DNA of 64,000 nt from JAKAGZ01 sp963748105 (GTDB lineage Bacteria; Bacteroidota; Ignavibacteria; Ignavibacteriales; Ignavibacteriaceae). A program made the position numbers and the translations under genes. Positions 16,792 through 25,306 of this stretch are shown piece by piece (within the stretch, counting starts at the first letter, position 1; the number at the start of each line of letters is the position of its first letter). Location of the stretch: assembly GCA_963748105.1 (NCBI GenBank), contig CAVVHP010000014.1:1-64000 (forward strand). The letters run 5' to 3'. The notes under the pieces were generated by a model. It searched no databases. It was not told where the DNA came from and worked only from the letters and a program-made list of their open reading frames with translations.

Positions 16792-17002
16792 TTAAATGAA
16801 AGAATGTGTTTAGTAATCAGCCTGGTTTATTAAAGAAGTATTACAGATTTGTTTTAAATGTTTGGTTTTTAATTAAGGCATTGTTTTAAGTGTTCATTCT
16901 CCCATAGGGATAACTTTGTGACAAGGTATCCGGCAGCTGCCGGAGAGCGAAGGCCCCGCATACTACGGGCTAAATGTTCAACCGTCTCAAAAGGGGAATA
17001 TT
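16792..17002. other. Non-coding segment left of repeat copy 3
   Basis: No supported gene. A perfect 14-bp palindrome CCGGCAGCTGCCGG lies at 16930-16943. The sequence joins repeat copy 3 at TGACCGTTAAC but differs from what precedes that point in copies 1 and 2, so it marks the left limit of shared sequence. A minus-strand open frame here (16869-17060) has no recognisable protein features. Confidence 0.4.
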
Positions 17003-17306
17003 TGACCGTTAACTCAACCAACCATACCTTTAAATAAATCGTTTCAGAAAATTCTTGCATTTAAGCCACATTACTAAGAATTTGCAAAAACAGGGGCGGG
17101 GGAAATGCCGCGAGCTGAACTATTAAATAGAGGAATCGGAGTTAGAAGTCCGTTAGACTGAAATTTACAGGAACATAGATATGCACAGGATATTTTTAAA
17201 ATGTTTATTTTTTAATGCTATTATAAAGTATTGGAACATAGATATGCAGGGATGTGCATATATACGTGAAATTTAACTAATTCACGTGCAGTATAAGTAT
17301 AGTTAG
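17003..17306. repeat. Long non-coding repeat, copy 3, ending at GTTAGGC
   Basis: Matches copies 1 and 2 from TGACCGTTAAC onward with few changes and retains the 63-base segment lost from copy 2. Like copy 2 it ends with the ACGTGAA/TTCACGT hairpin and GTATAAGTATAGTTAG, then GTTAGGC at 17302-17308, a perfect GTTRRRY core. A new cassette gene follows. Shared right boundaries at the core in two separate places argue that the repeat acts as, or contains, a recombination site. Confidence 0.8.
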
Positions 17307-17398
17307 GCATTAAAAAGTAACAAAGGAGAGCGTATGAATTACTGATACCTTTCTTTCAGCTAATTTATAAATATTCATAAATAAGAAAGGGTGGTAAA

Positions 17399-18046
17399 AT
17401 GTTTAAATCATTTTTTGTTTCTGCAATTTTCATAATACTTATTTTTTCTAGTATTATTTTTGCTCAGAGTAATAATTCTATTCAAATTAATGGAGGTATC
17501 ATCATTCCAAGGAGTTCTTCAAAAGGATTAAGTACTTCTATTCAATATAATTATTCCATTAATAGTAATATTCAGTTTTACATATATTCCGGATATTCAA
17601 ATTGGGATAAGTATGATGCCCAGTTTTCATGGGGAAGTTCAGCATTACACCATTTTAGAACATATATAGCAGATAAGCATATTTTAATACCTTTATACAT
17701 TGGAAGCCGAATAAATATGCATACAAATAAATTGTTTACATTTTTTACAACAATCGAAGCAGGGTATTCATATTTAAGCTATAATGCTTATGGATTTATA
17801 AAAGAAGTAGACCCAGGAACTGGAGTAATTTTGGACTATAAAACAGACTTAAACACAAAGGAAAAAAGGAGTGAGAATTTATTTGGAGTTGGAGTTGGCG
17901 TAGGATTATCCCATCCCATAACTAGCAATTTGAATGTGTTAATATCATTTAAGTTAAATAGTCAAATAAATTCAAGATACTATAGCTTTTTTAGTAATCA
18001 GGGAACATATACCGCATTAAATTTAGGTTTAAATTTAAATATATAA
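17399..18046 (+). CDS. Putative outer-membrane beta-barrel protein
   Basis: A 215-aa protein with a signal peptide (MFKSFFVSAIFIILIFSSII, cut after FAQ at about residue 24). The mature part has many alternating strands with aromatic ends (SIQYNYSINSNIQFYIYSGYSNW, IPLYIGSRINM, LGVGVGLSH-type) and a final strand ending LNLGLNLNI. This is the architecture of small eight-stranded porin-like barrels (OMP_b-brl family). GGGTGG lies six bases before the start. It lies between repeat copy 3 and attC-like site D, so it is a likely cassette gene. Specific function unknown. Confidence 0.65.
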   Translation: MFKSFFVSAIFIILIFSSIIFAQSNNSIQINGGIIIPRSSSKGLSTSIQYNYSINSNIQFYIYSGYSNWDKYDAQFSWGSSALHHFRTYIADKHILIPLYIGSRINMHTNKLFTFFTTIEAGYSYLSYNAYGFIKEVDPGTGVILDYKTDLNTKEKRSENLFGVGVGVGLSHPITSNLNVLISFKLNSQINSRYYSFFSNQGTYTALNLGLNLNI

Positions 18047-18050
18047 GAAT

Positions 18051-18296
18051 GCCTAACAAGCCAATCAAGCGGACGCCCCCGATCAAGCGGGCGGCCGTTT
18101 TCGCATTCGGCATTTTATAAATTTTAGAGCTGGTCGTTCCGTTTCGGCTAAATTGTTAAAGGTAGTTCTATTAAATAACATTGTTGCAAACTGCGCTTAC
18201 AGATGAAAGTTAAGCACAGTTTGCTAAATATTTGGCAGTTGTTTTTTAAGCGGCATTCTTGTTCTGGGGCGCCGCTTATCGGCAACGCCGTTAGCT
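18051..18296 (+). repeat. attC-like recombination site D
   Basis: GCCTAAC at 18051-18057 and GTTAGCT at 18290-18296 are the outer cores. The left arm GCCAATCAAGCGG pairs with the right arm CCGCTTATCGGC, with one unpaired C in the left arm. The interior carries TTTTCGCATTCGGCAT and CCGTTTCGGCT, shared with site C, and the CAAACTG ... CAGTTTG hairpin shared with site A. One of the best sites in the array. Confidence 0.7.
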
Positions 18297-18317
18297 GTTT
18301 TACAAATAGGTGAGATT

Positions 18318-18824
18318 TTGAAATTAAATCAAATGAATAAAGTTTTATTTTTAATTTCCCTTTCATTAATTCTCATTTCATGTAGCGACAACTCTGTTGG
18401 GGTTATTTATCCGCCAGATAATTCTTATAAAGTAACCATCTCGCAAGGTGTTTGGGGCAATGTATGGTTCTGGGAAGGAAATTTTATGCCTACAACAGAT
18501 AATTCTTCAAATGGGAAAATTACACCTGTAATTAGAGAAATTTATGTTTATGAAGCTACTCGATTAGATTCCGTCGAAAGAGATAGTATAAATTATACTT
18601 TTTTAAGAAGCATACATTCAAATTTTATAACTAAAATAAATTCAGATAAAGATGGTTTTTTTCAAATTGCTTTACCTGTCGGGAAATATAGTTTCTTTGT
18701 AAAAGAAGATTCTCTCTTCTTCGCAAATGAAGGTGATAACGATGGATATTTAATGTCAGCAGAAGTAAATGAAAACAAAGTAACTAAAAGGCAGATTGAC
18801 ATTAATTATAATGCAGCATATTAA
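18318..18824 (+). CDS. Putative lipoprotein with carboxypeptidase-regulatory-like fold
   Basis: A 168-aa lipoprotein: signal MNKVLFLISLSLILISC with the lipid-modified Cys at about residue 22. The start is taken as TTG at 18318 with AGGTGAG close upstream; an ATG at 18333 is an alternative and would still leave a full signal. The mature protein ends in DGFFQIALPVGKYSFFVKE, the pattern of CarboxypepD_reg/transthyretin-like beta domains. These are often surface or envelope modules. Likely a cassette gene between sites D and E. Function unknown. Confidence 0.6.
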   Translation: MKLNQMNKVLFLISLSLILISCSDNSVGVIYPPDNSYKVTISQGVWGNVWFWEGNFMPTTDNSSNGKITPVIREIYVYEATRLDSVERDSINYTFLRSIHSNFITKINSDKDGFFQIALPVGKYSFFVKEDSLFFANEGDNDGYLMSAEVNENKVTKRQIDINYNAAY

Positions 18825-18830
18825 AACAAC

Positions 18831-18951
18831 AGCTAACCAGCGGCCAGCCTGCGGCAGGTAAACTCAACGCGACCGCCTTATCGGTGAGGGATTATTTTAA
18901 GTTTTTGGCATTTATGTTTTCCCCGCCGTTGGCGGGGCAGGCGCGTTAGGC
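18831..18951 (+). repeat. attC-like recombination site E
   Basis: AGCTAAC at 18831-18837 and GTTAGGC at 18945-18951 (perfect GTTRRRY) are the cores. The left block from GCGGCCAGCCTGCGGCAGG to GACCGCC is shared nearly base for base with site A. An inner CCCCGCC/GGCGGGG hairpin lies near 18921-18937. It is shorter than the other sites. Confidence 0.6.
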
Positions 18952-19008
18952 GTAATGCTGTAAAAAGGCAGATAGGAGATATTTATATTTATTGAATTTG
19001 GAGAAATG

Positions 19009-19626
19009 ATGAAGTCAAGAAAACTCTCATTAATAGCAGGTGTCAGCTATTTTATTATTTTCTTTGCTGCTATATTCGCTAATTTTTTTGTTCTTGATTC
19101 CATTCACAAAAGCCCTTTAAATACCATCCAACAGAATCATATGATGGTAAGATTTGGAATATTGGCATTTATAATAACTGTTGTTTTTGACGTTGTTGTT
19201 GCGTGGGCTTTATATGAATTATATAAAAGACACAATTTATCAGGTCTAAGTACACTCTTCAGAATGATGCACGCTGCAATTATGGGAGTAGCAATATTTG
19301 CACTTCCATTTGCGTTGGTATCAACTACTAGTCAAGAAATCCTCAAACAATTGGAGATTTTCAACACTATATGGCTTATCGCACTTTTCTTTTTTGGAAT
19401 TCATCTTGTTCTACTTGCAAAAATAATCGGAAAGCCAAAAGTGATCGCACTTTTTCTTGTTATTGCAGGCGTGATGTATATGATTGACACAGGCGCGCAT
19501 TTTATGTTACCAGATTATGAAGTATATAGTTCTATATTTTTAGCATTAGTCGCAATTCCCAGTATTGTTGGAGAAATGTCGTTCGCGATTTGGCTTCTCG
19601 TAAAAGGGGGCAAAGAAGAAAATTGA
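19009..19626 (+). CDS. DUF4386 family integral membrane protein
   Basis: A 205-aa protein with about six membrane segments. The first, SLIAGVSYFIIFFAAIFANFF, matches the DUF4386 pattern, as do the loops IQQNHMMVRFGILAF, FRMMHAAIMG and TIWLIALFFFGIHLVLLAKII. I take the second ATG because GGAGA then sits at good spacing. Role unknown for the whole family. Likely an integron cassette gene after site E. The following PH-like gene is 36 bases downstream with no site between, so they may form a two-gene cassette. Confidence 0.75.
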   Translation: MKSRKLSLIAGVSYFIIFFAAIFANFFVLDSIHKSPLNTIQQNHMMVRFGILAFIITVVFDVVVAWALYELYKRHNLSGLSTLFRMMHAAIMGVAIFALPFALVSTTSQEILKQLEIFNTIWLIALFFFGIHLVLLAKIIGKPKVIALFLVIAGVMYMIDTGAHFMLPDYEVYSSIFLALVAIPSIVGEMSFAIWLLVKGGKEEN

Positions 19627-19662
19627 ATATACATTAACAAAAAAACTTATCCGGGAATATTG

Positions 19663-19992
19663 ATGAAAGAGGAAATGCTATATCAAGACAATTTGATTGA
19701 AATAAGAAGTAATTCAATTATACTTAAACATTATTATTTTCCATTTATATCAAAAAAGATTTTATTTACTAATATAGTAACAATAGAAACTAAAGAACCG
19801 ACTTTGATAAATGGTAAATGGAGAATCTGGGGTACAGGAAGTTTAGCAGTTTGGTTTCCGATTGATTTGTTTAGACCGATCAGAAAGGAAATATTTTTAA
19901 TTACTTATAAAAACCAAAAAATCAGAACTGGTTTTACAGTTGCCGATTCGGATAAAGTTCAAGAAATATTAAAAGAAAAAGAATATTCGTAA
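19663..19992 (+). CDS. Small PH-like-domain protein, hypothetical
   Basis: A 109-aa soluble protein. Alternating strands (LIEIRSNSIILKHYYFPF, KKILFTNIVTIET, GSLAVWFPIDLF, EIFLITYKNQKIRTGFTV) followed by a C-terminal helix (DSDKVQEILKE) fit the small bacterial PH-like fold. The family is a guess from this pattern. Start uncertain: TTG at 19660, ATG at 19663, or ATG at 19675. No strong ribosome site. Probably in the same cassette as the DUF4386 gene. Confidence 0.5.
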   Translation: MKEEMLYQDNLIEIRSNSIILKHYYFPFISKKILFTNIVTIETKEPTLINGKWRIWGTGSLAVWFPIDLFRPIRKEIFLITYKNQKIRTGFTVADSDKVQEILKEKEYS

Positions 19993-20037
19993 AAAACGAT
20001 TTCATAAATTAAATTAAGACATAGTTAAAAGTTAAGC

Positions 20038-20205
20038 AGCTAACAAGCGTTTTAAACTGACCGCCCCGCAAAGCGTGGTAAACTGTTTTCACATTCTGCG
20101 TTTTACAAGTTCTCTGGGAATCAGCTCCGTTTCTGCATTCTGTTAGAATTAATATGATTATTAGTTGTGATATTGTTAACAATAATCTGTTAATTCGCTT
20201 AGTAA
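20038..20205 (+). repeat. Degenerate attC-like site F at the right end of the array
   Basis: AGCTAAC at 20038-20044 followed by AAGCG, and an interior (TTTTCACATTCTGCGTTTTA ... CTCCGTTTCTGCATTCTG) recognisably related to site D. The right arm lacks a clear GTTRRRY core; CGCTTAGTAACAATT near 20196-20210 may be its remnant. It marks the end of the cassette-like region. Confidence 0.45.
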
Positions 20206-20240
20206 CAATTGCCTGGTCCGGCACATAAAATTTTAAAATA

Positions 20241-20275
20241 AAAAACCCTCTTGCCGTGCGGCAGAGGGTTTTACT
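20241..20275 (-). terminator. Rho-independent terminator
   Basis: AAACCCTCTTGCCG and CGGCAGAGGGTTT (about 20242-20270) form a strong stem with a short loop. An A-run on the left gives a U-tract for minus-strand transcription. It lies about 165 bases downstream of the saccharopine-dehydrogenase-like gene. Confidence 0.75.
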
Positions 20276-20435
20276 CATTTGATGTTTCAGAGCAGGGGAG
20301 GACCCTGAAACTGAGTAATTAAAGATATATATGTTTTCAACTATATACAATAACAATTTTCGCACTGTAAGAATAGTCCACAATATAGCTGATTGAACTT
20401 CTAAACAGAATACCTAATTGGAAAGTTCCCGTATT

Positions 20436-21554
20436 TTAACTAATATTATAAATTATTCCCCTCTTTTTTAACTCTTCAGTTACAAAATTCAAACAATCTT
20501 TTGTTTCGCCTATAAATTCAGGTGGACAAATTCCTTTTCTGTTGAATTTTTTACCAATCAGAAGCCTGGCAACAGCAGTACAGGTATAGCCGGTTGTTCT
20601 TGCCATAGAAGAAATGCCTGATTTCGAATCATATTCGTCGAACATGCTATAAACAATCTTGATTTCTTCACCATTTTTTTCCCCTTTTATAATCATTTTC
20701 AAGACAGTAAACTCCTTTTCATCAGGTTCAAGTTTCCACATTGGAAAAAGTAATTCTGTTGTAAGTTCAAGCGGCGAAATTTTTATTCCATTAACATCTG
20801 TTTTTTCCTTGTTAAAAAATCCGCTTTCTCTCAATACTTTCATATATTCAGTATGCCCCGGGTACCTGAGAGTTTTTTCTTTCATATCAGGAATATTCAT
20901 AGTCTTAATGAGTGTACGCAGGCCGTCTGTATTAAAAGATTCCAGTGTGCCGGCAGAATCAATATTTACAAGTTCAAGATCTGAAAGCGCTGGTTTAGTT
21001 ACTACTTTTCCGTTTTCAATAATTCTTGCTGGACGGGTATATTCTTCAATAACATCAATCGGAGAAAACGGTGCTTTATATTGATACGGCCATTCTCGTT
21101 TAAATGGCAACCCGCCAACCATGCATTCGAAAGATGAAATTTTCATTTGTGAATTATGATAACCCAAAATTATATTACTAAGTCCCGGAGCTACACCACA
21201 ATCAACTACCGCTGTTATATTTTTCTTTTTAGCTGCTTCATCCAATTTAAATGGGTCTTCATCAAAAAAAGAAATATCAACAACATCTTTTCCGCATTCA
21301 ATTATTTTTTGTAAAGTACTAAAGCCCATAAAACCGGGGACTGCATTTATTACGAGATCTGCATTTTCACAATTATTTTTGATTGTCTCATTATCCGATA
21401 CATCGCCTTTGATTGTTGTAATTGAATTTAAATCGGAAAATTTATTTAGATTTTCTTCATTTATGTCAATAACAGAAACATTATTATCTTTTGCCAGGTC
21501 CTTCACAATCGCACTACCAACCATACCGGCACCAAGTACAAGTATATTATTCAT
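20436..21554 (-). CDS. Saccharopine dehydrogenase-like NAD(P)-dependent oxidoreductase
   Basis: A 372-aa cytoplasmic enzyme of the Lys9/saccharopine dehydrogenase family. The N-terminal Rossmann domain has GAGMVG at about residues 8-13 and NAVPGFMGF near 70; the catalytic half contains DCGVAPGLSNIILG and ends with CPPEFIG. I choose the ATG at 21554 with AGGA six bases before it, not the TTG two codons upstream. Close relatives include lysine 6-dehydrogenase as well as true saccharopine dehydrogenases; the substrate is open. It stands alone: a terminator lies downstream, a Bacteroidota-type promoter upstream. First core-genome gene right of the cassette region. Confidence 0.85.
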   Translation of the reverse strand: MNNILVLGAGMVGSAIVKDLAKDNNVSVIDINEENLNKFSDLNSITTIKGDVSDNETIKNNCENADLVINAVPGFMGFSTLQKIIECGKDVVDISFFDEDPFKLDEAAKKKNITAVVDCGVAPGLSNIILGYHNSQMKISSFECMVGGLPFKREWPYQYKAPFSPIDVIEEYTRPARIIENGKVVTKPALSDLELVNIDSAGTLESFNTDGLRTLIKTMNIPDMKEKTLRYPGHTEYMKVLRESGFFNKEKTDVNGIKISPLELTTELLFPMWKLEPDEKEFTVLKMIIKGEKNGEEIKIVYSMFDEYDSKSGISSMARTTGYTCTAVARLLIGKKFNRKGICPPEFIGETKDCLNFVTEELKKRGIIYNIS

Positions 21555-21599
21555 AATCAATCCTTACCAAAAATTGGAAAATAAACATCAAAGTATTTT

Positions 21600-21630
21600 C
21601 AAATATACTAATAAAGAAAATGGACATAAA
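21600..21630 (-). promoter_or_regulatory. Bacteroidota-type promoter
   Basis: On the minus strand TTTA (complement of 21627-21630), 19 bases, then TATATTTG (complement of 21600-21607). Same layout and same hexamers as the ABC-F promoter at 5998-6028. It drives the saccharopine-dehydrogenase-like gene. Confidence 0.55.
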
Positions 21631-21644
21631 ATTCTGTAGGAAAA

Positions 21645-21842
21645 TCAACAGGAAATTTCGTTACATTCTTCCAGCTTTTCCAGAAACTTGTACAAAATTC
21701 TTTTTTCTATCCGAAGCTTCTCCCTGAATTCCTCCCGGTCCGTGTCTGCAATTTCCATTCTTAATTCAGAAAGATATTTATCAATTGAGGAGGATAAAAT
21801 TTTCATTTCATCGGACGACATGTCAATCTCAAGATGTTGCAT
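21645..21842 (-). CDS. Small conserved helical protein
   Basis: A 65-residue acidic, all-helical protein with heptad-like spacing: a first helix around DEMKILSSSIDKYLSELRMEI and a second around REKLRIEKRILYKFLEKLEE, joined by a DTDREEF turn. The ATG at 21842 has AGGAGGG just upstream and is preferred over the longer frame. Two helices suggest a hairpin that dimerises or binds a partner. Not recognised by family name. The strong ribosome site argues that it is real. No operon partner is obvious. Confidence 0.6.
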   Translation of the reverse strand: MQHLEIDMSSDEMKILSSSIDKYLSELRMEIADTDREEFREKLRIEKRILYKFLEKLEECNEISC

Positions 21843-21930
21843 ATTCCCTCCTGGAAACACTTTTTAAAGTCTGAGATAGAATCGTCAGAATTTTCCACTA
21901 AATCAAGATCATTTTTAATGTATAGCAAAT

Positions 21931-21950
21931 AAGCCCGGTAAACCGGGCTT
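21931..21950 (-). terminator. Hairpin terminator of the BNR-repeat gene
   Basis: AAGCCCGGT and ACCGGGCTT form a perfect 9-bp stem with a two-base loop. It is 31 bases past the stop of the minus-strand gene. The U-tract is weak. Confidence 0.6.
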
Positions 21951-21981
21951 ATAAGTAGATAAAGAAATATTTATGCTATTT

Positions 21982-24900
21982 CTATTCTGCTGTTCTTCTT
22001 TTTTTCAGGTAAACAGCAGGTACATTTTTTTCGTGAACAAGCTTGTTAAAGTCAGGCAATTCTTTTTCAAAAATTAACTTAAGTTTATCAAGCTGATCAT
22101 CTATAAGTTTTGTCACTTCCCTTTTTACTTCTATTGCCTGGTTGGTGGGTCTGATATCACCGATTGAGCTCATACTCGAGACAACACTCAGCCTGTTATT
22201 AAGCCTTACAGGAAAATTCAGCGGATCTTCATCACTCTGATTTTTTGTCTGGTAAAGTCTTTCCTCAATAGTTTTCATAGAAGCCAAAAGTGAATCAGCA
22301 AAACTTTTTATTTTTTCGCAACCGGAAATGTCTTTAATCCTGTCTTTTATTTCTTTGATTTGTTTTCTGGCTTCACGAATATTTTTAATTCCCCGGTGCA
22401 CTTCAGTAAGTTTGTCCCTTATTGATTTGATAAAATCAAATTGTGCCTGCATATCTTCCTTTGTGGCAGAAGAACGCGGGTCTTTTAGAATTTCAAAGGG
22501 AACGGTTACTGAATCTTTATCAACTATTAATCTCGCCTTGTATTTTCCGGGAACAGCTTTAGGTCCGCGAGTTCCTCCGAACCAGAGAATTAAACCGGGA
22601 AATTTTTCAGCATCCGGGTAATACATATTCCAGACGAATGTATTTAATCCTTTTTCAAAACTCATTTGCCTGTTTTTCTTTTTTGCACCGGGCGAAAATG
22701 TTTCTATCACCTTACCTGCTGAATCAAGGATCTTCAATTTAACTGAATTACTATCGGGTAAGGATTTAAAGTAATAATGGAGCATCGTTCCATTTGGAGC
22801 ATTCTGACCGGCAGTTAAAGATTTACCGTATGAGCCTCCACCCATCCGGTAAGCTGGTTGAGGATTATAGAGCCAGTAATTACTTTCCTGAACCTTTTTG
22901 GAAACCTGGTGTAATGGATTAAGATCATCGAGAATCCAGAAACCTCTTCCCTGCGTTGCAACAACCAGATCATTATTTTTTATAATCAAATCTGCGATAG
23001 GCACTTTCGGCAGATTCAACTGGAATGGCTCCCAGTGTTCACCATCATTAAATGAAATGTACATTCCTTCTTCTGTGCCTGCGTACAACAAGCCTTTTCT
23101 TTCCGGGTCTTCCCTTATTACCCGCGTAAAATGATTTGCAGGGATTCCATCTGTTATTTTCTCCCAGGTCTTACCATAATCTGTTGTCTTTAAAAGATAA
23201 GGATGAAAATCATCCGATTTATATTTTGTTGCCGCTACGTAAAGTCCACCTTCATTAAACTGGTCGGCTTCAATACTATTAATCTGTGCCCATTCCGGTA
23301 AAACATCTTTCGGCGGAGTAACATTTGTCCCAGGTTTTTCCATTATCTCTCGTCAAATAGATTAATCCATCGTCGGATCCCGTCCAGATTATTCCGGCTT
23401 TCATCGGGCTTTCCGCAAGGGTGAATATTGTTGAGTAATATTCAACACTTGTATTGTCTTTTGTTATAGGTCCGCCCGAGGAACCGAGTTTTGTTGTGTC
23501 ATCTCTTGTAAGATCGGGACTGATTTTTTCCCAGTTTTGTCCGCCGTTTGTAGTTTTAAATAAAACATTGGCTGCTGCGTACAAAGTATTTTTATCGTGA
23601 ATGGAAAACATCAGCGGAAAATTCCACTGGAACCTGTATTTAATATCTTTTGCTGCCCAGCCCATTGTATTATCCGGCCAAACATCCACTGATCTCGATT
23701 CATTTGTTTTATGATTACGTTTGATAATTAATCCGTCGTAAGAACCTCCGTAAACTATCTCGTTATCTTTAGGATCAGGAACAATCCATCCGCTTTCTCC
23801 ACCTGCTGTTGATTCCCAATCACTTTCACCAATTCTTCCGCCGTCTGTTCTGCTTGCAATTCTTATCGCAGAATTATCCTGCTGAGCCCCGTAAATTCTG
23901 TAAGGAAAATGATCATCAACTGCTACTCTGTAAAACTGTGCTGTTGGCTGATTATGATATGTACTCCAGCTTTCGCCACCATTTACAGTAATCTGCGCCC
24001 CGCCGTCATCGGCAATAATCATATCTTCCGGCTGATCCGGGTTAATCCATAAATCGTGATGGTCTCCGTGTGGCGTCCTGATGTCTTCAAAAGTCTTTCC
24101 ACCATCTTTTGATTTCCAGAATTCAACATTTAAAGCATATACCACGTCTTCGTTTTTGGGATCGGCATAAATTCTCGAAAAATACCACGCCCGTTGTGTT
24201 ATTTTATGTTCATCATTTATTTTGTGCCAGGTCTCCCCCGCATTTTCTGAACGGAACAATCCTCCGCCATGTGCTTCTACCAAGGCCCAAACCCTGTTAT
24301 GATTGGCGGTTGAAACTGCAATACCGATTATACCGATCGTGCTTTCAGGCAAGCCTTTGTTGCTTGTAATTTCTTTCCAGCTATTGCCGCTGTCTGTTGA
24401 TTTCCACAAACCGGAACCCTGCCCGCCGCTTTCAAAACTGTAGGGAGTTCGCTTCACCCGCCACGTACTTGCATATAGAATTCTTGAATTGACAGGATCC
24501 ATAACAAGATCTGCAGCGCCGACTTCATTATTAACGAATAAAACATTTTTCCAGGTCCGACCTCCATCCGTGCTTTTAAAAATTCCTCTCTGGGCATTCG
24601 GTCCGTATAAATGTCCGATTGCTGCAACGTAAACTATATCAGGATTTTTCGGATCGATTCTTATCCTGGTAATATGCCTGGTATCCTCCAGTCCTATGTG
24701 ATGCCAGGTTTGTCCAGCATCAACAGACTTCCATATTCCATTTCCGCTCGAAACATTGCCTCGTAATGTTTCTTCTCCTGTTCCTACATAAATTACATTC
24801 GGATCCCATTCACTTAGAGCAACCGCGCCTATTGATCCCCCGAAAAAACCGTCGGAAATATTTTCCCAGGTTTGTCCCGCGTCTTCAGTTTTCCACACAC

Positions 24901-25120
24901 CACCACCGGTGGCACCAAAGTAATACAACATTCTGTTACCGGGTACGCCAGTTACGGCATCCGCTCTTCCTCCCCTGAACGGGCCGATATTTCTATACTT
25001 TAATCCATTAATAAGTGAAGTGTCAATTACTTGTGAAAAGCTTTCACCTGCTGATAGTAATAAAATCAGCACTAACAGGGAAATGATTTTAAACAAATTA
25101 TTTTTTATTCCCGTGAACAT
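21982..25120 (-). CDS. Secreted BNR/sortilin-like beta-propeller protein (one frameshift)
   Basis: A secreted or surface protein of about 1,045 residues with a signal peptide (LLVLILLLSAGESFSQ). Many Asp-box/BNR repeats follow: EDAGQTWENI, VDAGQTWHHI, TDGGRTWKN, TDSGNSWKEI, ENAGETWHKI, KDGGKTFEDI, NGGESWSTY, NGGQNWEKI, DNGKTW, DYGKTWEKI. These build two propellers like the VPS10/sortilin fold, here seen in bacterial 'glycosyl hydrolase' annotations without a proven activity. A C-terminal domain with a helical segment (about the last 150 residues) follows. The frame breaks at the CCC run 23329-23331: removing one base joins GLIYLTRDNGKTW to TNVTPPKDVLPEW. Treat as one gene. Catalysis is doubtful; binding or a protease-like role is possible. 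Confidence 0.82.
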
Positions 25121-25306
25121 ATAATCCTCTTCTAAATAAATAGTATAATTATTATTTGTGAAAATGCGGCTTTGATAAAAAAGAATTTAAAGATATTATC
25201 ATAAACTTCAACGAAAATTATGATGAATAAGTTCTATAAGTCAGAACAAATATTTTCAGACTTCACTTAAATTTTAATATATTAAACAAAAAAAAGAGAG
25301 ACTTTA

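Noticed and set aside
16869..17060. Minus-strand 63-aa open frame across repeat copy 3
   Set aside because: Runs from unique sequence into a non-coding repeat, has no ribosome site or family pattern.
20009..20383. 124-aa minus-strand open frame
   Set aside because: It spans the degenerate attC-like site F and a terminator; no protein features.
9288..20435. Prophage or integrative conjugative element
   Set aside because: No integrase, capsid, tail, relaxase or conjugation genes; the gene-site-gene layout fits cassettes better.
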